Assembly (NCBI GenBank): GCA_003024985.2
Contig: PXIH01S0000077.1
Reading direction: 5' to 3' (one strand)
DNA: 12,749 nt
DNA from: Euperipatoides rowelli
Lineage: Eukaryota > Onychophora > Udeonychophora > Euonychophora > Peripatopsidae
Notes under the pieces: model-generated
Told to the model about the DNA's origin: nothing
The model's input: the letters and a program-made list of their open reading frames with translations, nothing else
Databases searched by the model: none
Position numbers and translations under genes: made by a program
Shown: piece by piece, positions 8,901 to 12,749 of the stretch
Layout of the letters: each line of letters begins with the position of its first letter
Position numbering within the stretch: the stretch's first letter is position 1

Positions 8901-11900
8901 TTTCTTAGTGGTTTTTATATAATGGTTTGTTAAAACTTTAGAAAAAAATATCAAGTAAGTTTACTCATATGTGATGCAAACAATGATGTGTCCTGTAGTT
9001 TAGTTACAATTCTTGGAATAAAGAAATTAATTTATTGAAATAATTTAATCACTGAGTTTTAATATTAAAAAATATGAGGTATTCTTTCTCCTTTTCTAAT
9101 TTATCAGCTCATGGCTCAAAATAAGTGGGAGGTATGGGTGCAATTGCTAACCAGTAAGACACAACTTGCTCCCAGTGACTTGTGAATGGGAGCAACAGAC
9201 TGGGAGCAAATATTTGCTCCCAGTATAAAATTTATAGTTTTAAGCCCTGAAAGAGATAAATATTTTTTATTATTTACATGATAAAGATATTGTGACAAAC
9301 TGTCTTGTCTAGTTTTATTCTTTTTTTTTATTGGTTAATTGGTGCTTTCAAATAACAGCTGAGGTAGTTCAAGGTATAATTATTTTCTTAACATGTCATT
9401 TACGAAACCATTGCATTCGTAGATTACATGTTAAAACGACATGGCAAATCATTGAATATAATTCTTGAAATATTCAAATTGATTTGAACATGTTAATTAA
9501 TTAATTATTCATTTGTAAATTTGTATGCACGTTCCTCCTCTGTTATAAAAATAAGCTCGTGCATATAGACTTTGCTATGTTCACATATTAGAGGCTACTG
9601 CCCTCTAGCGAACAATTATATGTATTATGATTTACGTTGTTTATTTTCTTATTGTAAGCTAGGGGGTGCAGTCCCAGGTTCATAGACCCCTCAATGCAGT
9701 ATTTAGCTGCTATTGTCTAGAAGGAGAGTTTTCTTTTTGTTATACACCACCATTTGCAATAGAACCGCAGAATAAAAATATTATTTTACCTGCCAGTTTT
9801 GTTTTGAGCCGTCATTTCATCATCATCACCTTTGTAGCAAATTCCGATGATGAGGAATTTGTTATAGTGGCTCCCCTACGATGAGGAACTTGAAGGACTG
9901 TGCATACAAAGTATCTTGCTGGACCATGAAGAGGGTGACAGCCTACTCCTCATCTGGAGTGTCACAGGATCTTTGTAATGTTACAGCTATTTTCTTATGC
10001 CAAGGCGTCTTCGTTCAACACTCAGCCGGAGAAGTTTTTCTTAATTTTTAATATCTGTCTGAGGATTACGTTAGCAATCTTGATGACACTTGACACGGGG
10101 AAGGTTTCATAATTCAAGTCACAACTCATCGCTGGATATGAACTTTTTTACAGCGCCGCATTGCAGATGGACATTTTTTTTTACGCTTCACCCTGATGAA
10201 CTTTAAATTTGACTCTTCTGAAGAAGGAGGGGGCGTGGCAGATTAGAGGTTTTTTCCTGATATTACTTTTTATCCTCAATACTGCAAGCCTCTTGAAAAT
10301 TTGGAGACCAAATTTGTTCAGGGGAAGAGAATTTGATGAACTGTCTTGTATAGTTTTATTCATTTTTTATTATTATTGGTTAATTGGTGTTTTCAAATGA
10401 CAGCTGAAGTATTTCAAGGTATAATTATTTTCTTAACACGTCATTGATGAATACCATCGCATTTGTAGAATACGTGTTAAAACGACTTGGCAAATCGTTG
10501 AATCTAATAATTTCAAATTCATTTAAACAGCTAATTAATTATTCATTTGTAAATTTGTATGCACATTCTTCCTCACTTATAAAAGGAAGCTTGTGCACAC
10601 AGACTTTGCTATGTTCACATAGAAGCTGCTGCCCTCTAGCGAACAATTATATGCTATGATTTACATAGTTTATTTTCTTATTGTAAGCTAGGGGGTTCAG
10701 CCCCTAGGTTCATAGCCCCTTCAACACAGTATTTAGCTGCTATTGTCTAGAAAAAGGGTTTTCTTTTTGTTATCCACCATCATTTGCAATAGGCCCGGAG
10801 AATAAAAATATATTACCTGCCAGCTTTGTTCTGAGCCGTCATTTCATCATCATCACCTTTGTAGCAAATCCCGATGTTCAGGATTTATTATAATATATTA
10901 AAAAAAACTTTCATTTTTACATAAAATATTGGCTAGTTTAGTAATCTATTTTTTTAATGTGCTATTTACTATTAAGTTTTATTTTTTTTAATATTACTAG
11001 GTTAGCCAATAATTATGTAAAAATTAAATAGTGTGGTATTATCATAAAATAATAAAAATATTTATCTTTTAATTATAAAATTTCATTTGTTATTTATGTA
11101 AAAAAAATTAATTTGTGAATTAATATTCAAGGTGAAAAGGAAGGAGGGTGGTTATAGTGTAATATTTATCATCCCCTCATGCCATCACAGAAAAGGGATC
11201 TGAATTCATCCATTATAAATTTAACACAATTTTAAGGATTTAAGGATGTTTAATAAAACAATTTTATCTGATCATTTAATAATATTAGCAAAAAATATAT
11301 TGCAAAAATCTGCCATTTTTAACAAATTTGAATTTCAATATTTTGATTTTAATAAAGCTAAATTAAAAATTAATAGGCAATATACTGGTAATTGGGAGGA
11401 AAAAAAGATTGCTCCCAATAAGACATAATTTGTTCCCAGTCATCTTTGCTCCCAGAACAAAATTTCTAATTTCGAGCCCTGGATCTGTACACTAGTAGAT
11501 TAATGTCTTTGTTGAAAACTAGTGCTCGAATAATCAAAATGAAGAAAAATTGATTTTGTAAAATACAGTACATGACATATACCGTACATATTTTATAATT
11601 TTATATTAAAATAAATATTTCACTATAAAATATTAAACTCGCAGCAGTCTAGGCTATTAGTGTATTTATTTAAAGCACTTAACAGCGTTATTTTATTTTT
11701 AAAAAAAAAAACTATTTTGATTAGTTTTTTTTATTTGAAAAATCACATTATTATAGTTTATGCTTTGAAAAAATTGTATATTTGAGACTAAAATTAGTTT
11801 TTAACAAATCTTGTTTTAGAAACGGCGGGAAGCAGAAGAGGTAAAAGAAAAGGAACTGCAGCGAAAACGAGAAGAAGAGCTTAAAAAAAAAGAAGAGGAA

Positions 11901-12175
11901 AAACGGCGTTTTGAACAAGAAAAACAATGGCTGCTTCTGCAGGAAAAGGAACGCCAAAAATTGTTCAACAATAAAGACAATCAACCTGTTTCTGAGCATA
12001 TTTTAGACCTCAGCCTTGATGATCTTGCTCAATTAAATATTGATGATACCTTTGATAATTTCCCTTCTCAGTTAGATAGTGAAACTAATGACACACCTGA
12101 GCCATTAGCCCTAATGCCTCAAGTGCCTGACAGGCAACTCAAACCTGCAGTCATAGATATATCTGATCCTTTACT
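2767..12175 (+). CDS. STAMBP: STAMBP/AMSH-like endosomal deubiquitinase, 5' part of a spliced gene (at least 4 exons, incomplete at 3' end)
   Basis: Joining 2767-2972, 6482-6557, 7045-7137 and 11820-12175 gives one open frame of 243 residues plus two bases of the next codon. Family knowledge: AMSH is a JAMM zinc metalloprotease that cleaves K63-linked ubiquitin chains on cargo at endosomes. It is recruited by STAM of ESCRT-0 and by CHMP proteins of ESCRT-III. Seen here: an N-terminal USP8-dimer/MIT-like helical domain (about residues 6-125) containing the family hallmark [10 protein letters not shown]; a Lys/Glu-rich probable coiled coil (about 126-175); an acidic, Leu-rich linker; and a DRQLKP motif (229-234) matching the core of the STAM SH3-binding motif. 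Vertebrate STAMBP is about 424 residues, so roughly 180 residues, including the JAMM catalytic domain, should lie beyond the window. STAMBP and its paralogue STAMBPL1 cannot be separated from this half. Introns are 3509, 487 and 4682 bp. Confidence 0.93.
2973..6481 (+). other. STAMBP intron 1 (3509 bp)
   Basis: GTAAGA donor at 2973 and TTTTCTTTTCAG acceptor ending at 6481. It is very AT-rich and CpG-poor: by hand count, five CpGs in 4441-5880. Homopolymer A or T runs are common. Short open frames (for example 3181-3429 minus, 5691-5879 plus) show no family similarity. A short hairpin lies at 3885-3913. I see no complete mobile element, although a 13-mer TTCAAAATGGTGG at 3549-3561 recurs inverted at 7598-7610. 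Confidence 0.9.
3885..3913. repeat. Short perfect hairpin in intron 1
   Basis: GTATTGCAC (3885-3893) and its exact complement GTGCAATAC (3905-3913) flank an 11-base loop. The right arm overlaps a CACGTG E-box-like palindrome at 3902-3907. No T run or promoter context links it to an RNA gene. Confidence 0.4.
6482..6557 (+). CDS. STAMBP: STAMBP-like coding exon 2
   Basis: The acceptor is a pyrimidine-rich TTTTCTTTTCAG ending at 6481. The first base completes the split Thr codon from exon 1 (AC|A). Then follow 25 codons beginning [14 protein letters not shown], which match the vertebrate family sequence LFIEKLP-x-H-x-x-YKS directly after the exon 1 end. The exon closes on AAG|GTACTA in phase 0. 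It forms the next helical part of the USP8-dimer/MIT-like domain. The perfect continuation of family similarity across the junction shows that no coding exon is missing inside intron 1. Confidence 0.94.
6558..7044 (+). other. STAMBP intron 2 (487 bp)
   Basis: GTACTA donor and TTTTTTTAACAG acceptor, AT-rich, with no internal gene. A small TAG trinucleotide run starts at 6961. Confidence 0.9.
7045..7137 (+). CDS. STAMBP: STAMBP-like coding exon 3
   Basis: Thirty-one codons in phase 0 at both ends, between TTTTTTTAACAG (ending 7044) and CAG|GTATTT (7138). The peptide begins [20 protein letters not shown], which corresponds to the vertebrate KLKE-x-x-FP-K-AEELK helix that ends the USP8-dimer/MIT-like domain. 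Family knowledge: this N-terminal domain of AMSH binds CHMP3 of ESCRT-III. The exon ends in an acidic run (WEEEQ) that leads into the coiled coil of exon 4. Confidence 0.94.
7977..8222. mobile_element. piggyBac-type MITE 2 (246 bp including TTAA sites)
   Basis: TTAACCCTTTCCACTCCAC at 7977-7995 is matched exactly, in inverse orientation, by 8204-8222. This gives TTAA duplications plus a perfect 15-bp terminal inverted repeat. The insert between the TTAA sites is 8-9% of the size of a typical full piggyBac element and has no coding frame. A 15-16 base A run lies near 8138. Perfect ends suggest a younger copy than MITE 1. The end sequence differs from MITE 1, so this is another family of the same TTAA class. 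Confidence 0.85.
8222..8646. repeat. Possible inverted-repeat-bounded segment (weak)
   Basis: AGGGAGCCAAA at 8222-8232 is matched exactly inverted at 8636-8646 (TTTGGCTCCCT). The 425-bp segment starts at the edge of MITE 2. No target-site duplication is seen and the repeat is only 11 bases long, so a chance match remains possible. Confidence 0.2.
9110..9249. mobile_element. Short inverted-terminal element, copy A (CAGGGCT family)
   Basis: The left end CATGGCTCAAAATAAG (9110-9125) and the right end, read on the other strand from 9249 (CAGGGCTTAAAACTAT), agree at about 12 of 16 positions. The interior carries four TTGCTCCCA/TGGGAGCAA units in alternating orientation (9166, 9187, 9199 and 9212), including a perfect 26-bp palindrome. 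A second copy sits at 11389-11481. CAGGG-type ends occur in hAT-like DNA elements, but I see no 8-bp target duplication, so the superfamily is open. Confidence 0.5.
9199..9224. repeat. Perfect 26-bp palindrome
   Basis: The half ACTGGGAGCAAAT (9199-9211) is followed directly by its exact reverse complement (9212-9224), with no spacer. It lies inside copy A of the CAGGGCT element and is absent from copy B, which has one unit at the corresponding place. Confidence 0.9.
9291..9866 (+). repeat. 5' LTR
   Basis: It starts TGTGACAAAC and ends TTTGTTATA. The ends form an imperfect inverted repeat (TGTGACAA against TATAACAA) that would be perfect if the end were TTGTCACA, so two C-to-T changes are likely. 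TATAAAA at 9544-9550 and AATAAA at 9771-9776 are the expected U3 promoter and R polyadenylation signals, 227 bases apart, and both are conserved in the other LTR. Confidence 0.8.
9868..9886 (+). other. Primer-binding site, best fit tRNA-Asp
   Basis: TGGCTCCCCTACGATGAGG begins one base after the 5' LTR end. Its first nine bases, TGGCTCCCC, are the exact complement of the GGGGAGCCA 3' end expected of animal tRNA-Asp (which has acceptor end CGGGGAG plus CCA). The next ACG also agrees with the fly-type sequence, after which the match decays. Confidence 0.6.
10320..10331 (+). other. Polypurine tract of the LTR element
   Basis: AGGGGAAGAGAA abuts the first base of the 3' LTR, the expected site for plus-strand priming. 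A second purine run, GAAGAAGGAGGGGG (10220-10233), lies about 100 bases upstream and may be a relic of a longer 3' region. Confidence 0.75.
10332..10892 (+). repeat. 3' LTR
   Basis: It is collinear with the 5' LTR throughout, with many substitutions and small indels. TATAAAA is at 10578-10584 and AATAAA at 10801-10806. The start is TTTGATGAACTGTC against TGTGACAAACTGTC in the 5' copy, so the terminal TG is mutated. The end is GGATTTATTATA. Confidence 0.8.
10913..11024. repeat. Long imperfect foldback (arms 32-33 nt, 47-nt loop)
   Basis: The left arm 10913-10945 and the right arm 10993-11024 are near-complements. Both contain TTTTTACATAA, ATTGGCTA and TAGTAAT when read from the outside in on their own strand. 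The loop is T-rich. It starts 21 bases after the LTR element. It could be a foldback MITE or the trace of an inverted duplication. Confidence 0.65.
11389..11481. mobile_element. CAGGGCT-family element, copy B (partial)
   Basis: In the same orientation as copy A, it runs TAATTGGGAGG, TTGCTCCCA (11408), AATAAGACATAATTTG, TTGTTCCCAGT (11429), TTTGCTCCCAG (11444) and ends TTCGAGCCCTG at 11481. Read on the other strand, the end is CAGGGCTCGAAATTAG, clearer than in copy A. No matching left terminus was found, so it is truncated or diverged on that side. Confidence 0.5.
11820..12175 (+). CDS. STAMBP: STAMBP-like coding exon 4 (coiled coil, acidic linker, STAM-binding core)
   Basis: 118 codons plus two bases, from an acceptor ending TTGTTTTAG (11819) to a strong donor GTAAGT (12176-12181). 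Residues 126 to about 175 are rich in Lys, Arg, Glu and Gln ([20 protein letters not shown] and onward), as in the coiled-coil part of AMSH. Next comes an acidic, Leu-rich linker ([15 protein letters not shown]), then a Pro-rich stretch with DRQLKP at 12129-12146. Vertebrate AMSH has the STAM SH3-binding motif PxVDRxxKP at almost the same residue number. Here the core DRxxKP is kept, but Pro takes the hydrophobic place before Asp. If the donor were ignored, the frame would stop at 12177-12179 and the protein would lack any catalytic domain, so splicing is preferred. Confidence 0.92.
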
Positions 12176-12289
12176 GTAAGTTTCAAATTTTATACTTCTA
12201 TTAGTTGTAGAATATTGTAGGCAGTAATTATTATTCTATTTCATGTAACATTTGAGTTATGATTCTTCACCCTTTTTTTCAAAAAACAG

Positions 12290-12335
12290 TGCTCTTTCAA
12301 AAAAAGAAAATCTTTCATCTTGTTTTAGTAGCAAA
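12290..12335 (+). CDS. Possible STAMBP-like exon 5 (linker before JAMM domain), tentative
   Basis: An acceptor CTTTTTTTCAAAAAACAG ends at 12289, with a pyrimidine-rich stretch from 12264. Splicing here adds one base, exactly what the phase-2 end of exon 4 needs, and reads LALSKKENLSSCFSSK before a possible donor AAA|GTATTT at 12336. The frame stays open to a stop at 12468-12470, so the exon could be longer (another GT follows an AAG at 12422). The linker between the STAM-binding motif and JAMM varies across the family, so similarity cannot confirm it. The alternative is that intron 4 runs past the window end. Confidence 0.35.
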
Positions 12336-12543
12336 GTATTTAAAGCAAAACTTAGACAGTTGTTAGAAATAGGGACTAATTTCAATATTGTCTTGACTAT
12401 AATATTTCTTCATCTAGACAAGGTTAAAATCCATAATTATCTTGCATTCACTACCCATTTTTCAATGTGATGTTTTTTAGAGAGACTTATCTTTAGAACA
12501 ATAAAGTACAGTTTTCTTTTTTTATAATTTTCTTATACCGGAA

Positions 12544-12749
12544 AATGCTGAGCAATTGCGCATGCGCTCTTATTCGTTTGGGGGGGAGGGGAGCACTTAC
12601 TTGTATCTATGATAGTAAACCTTTGATTTACCACAATGCATTGCAAAACTGACCAGGCGCTCTTCTTTGGATAGAATCAGAATTCCTTAAAAAGATTGTT
12701 TTTCAAAAGGGCGTCCTTACTTGGACATGCTTCCCAAAACTTTAGGAAA
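12544..12749. repeat. Degenerate tandem repeat block, right copy (runs off the window)
   Basis: It starts AATGCTGAGCAATTGCGCATG, parallel to AATGCCAATCAAGTGCGCATG at 71. Both are followed by CGCT(CT)TATTCGTT and a G run. Units GGCGCTCTTCTTTGG (12656) and GGCGTCCTTACTTGG (12710) are 54 bases apart, and the spacer between them (ATTCCTTAAAAAGATTGTTTTT) parallels the left block. The orientation is the same as the left copy. TGCGCATGCGC at 12557-12567 equals the NRF-1 consensus core, but inside a repeat this is weak evidence for regulation. Confidence 0.6.

Larger units (their letters stand above)
9291..10892 (+). mobile_element. Non-autonomous LTR retrotransposon (1602 bp, no gag-pol)
   Basis: Two long direct repeats (9291-9866 and 10332-10892) flank 465 bp. 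Next to the left LTR is a tRNA primer-binding site, and directly before the right LTR is a polypurine tract. ATAT occurs on both outer sides (9287-9290 and 10893-10896), fitting a 4-bp target duplication, though in AT-rich DNA this could be chance. The interior has no protease, reverse transcriptase or integrase. Its longest ATG frame on this strand that I found is 41 codons (9926-10051), with no known relative. This is either an internally deleted copy or a TRIM-like short family. LTR divergence shows the insertion is old. It lies in the same orientation as the host gene, inside intron 3. Confidence 0.82.
7138..11819 (+). other. STAMBP intron 3 (4682 bp), repeat-rich
   Basis: GTATTT donor and TTGTTTTAG acceptor. 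It holds MITE 2, two copies of a CAGGGCT-ended element, the LTR element and a long foldback, all listed separately. The remaining stretches (7138-7976, 8223-9109, 11025-11388, 11482-11819) carry no recognisable gene. The short frames at 7492-7728 (minus) and 8355-8594 (plus) have no family similarity. Confidence 0.88.
12176..12749 (+). other. Start of STAMBP intron 4 and sequence beyond, no JAMM domain in window
   Basis: The GTAAGT donor at 12176 opens intron 4. Apart from the tentative exon at 12290 and the repeat at 12544, nothing coding is recognised. In particular, no frame shows the JAMM metal-binding HxH pattern. Confidence 0.7.

Noticed and set aside
9666-9884. 72-codon plus-strand ORF
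   Set aside because: It lies across the R/U5 part of the 5' LTR and the primer-binding site and is broken in the 3' LTR copy, so it is a by-product of LTR sequence.
11471-11482. TTCGAGCCCTGG as a tRNA B box (SINE head)
   Set aside because: It resembles a T-arm sequence, but no A box lies at the right distance and no cloverleaf can be formed. It is better explained as the terminus of the CAGGGCT element.
11751-11999. 82-codon minus-strand ORF rich in Phe and Leu
   Set aside because: It is the antisense shadow of the Lys/Glu-rich coiled-coil exon 4.

Overview
This window is a piece of a nuclear animal genome. It is very AT-rich, heavily CpG-depleted outside exons, and dominated by introns and interspersed repeats. 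The only protein-coding gene I can support is a spliced plus-strand gene for a STAMBP/AMSH-type endosomal deubiquitinase. Four exons are clear (2767-2972, 6482-6557, 7045-7137, 11820-12175). They join in frame with GT-AG introns and encode the first 243 complete residues: the USP8-dimer/MIT-like N-terminal domain, a charged coiled-coil stretch and the STAM-binding linker. The catalytic JAMM domain is not in the window and should lie downstream of 12749. A possible fifth exon starts at 12290. The protein is clearly metazoan and differs at many positions from the vertebrate proteins. The AT-rich, repeat-laden introns would fit an invertebrate such as an arthropod, but I cannot name the taxon.

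Layout. 1-385 holds a degenerate repeat built from units of about 52-54 bp, and related units recur at 12544-12749. 386-1498 has no recognisable gene and contains one ambiguous base (898). 1499-2058 is a TTAA-flanked piggyBac-type MITE. 2571-2766 is the probable 5' UTR, followed by coding exon 1. Intron 1 (2973-6481) shows no gene or clear mobile element. Exons 2 and 3 are separated by a 487-bp intron. Intron 3 (7138-11819) is the repeat-rich part. It holds a second TTAA-flanked MITE with perfect 15-bp inverted ends (7977-8222), two copies of a short element ending in CAGGGCT (9110-9249 and 11389-11481), a 1.6-kb LTR element between them (9291-10892), and a long foldback beside the LTR element (10913-11024).

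The LTR element has two diverged direct LTRs, a primer-binding site that best fits tRNA-Asp, a polypurine tract, a possible 4-bp target duplication, and only 465 bp of internal sequence. It is therefore non-autonomous. All of the mobile DNA is upstream or intronic, so the gene can be intact as far as the window shows. I found no tRNA, rRNA, CRISPR or bacterial-type feature, and no convincing new biological system. The second-look items are the repeats and the unresolved ends of the gene.
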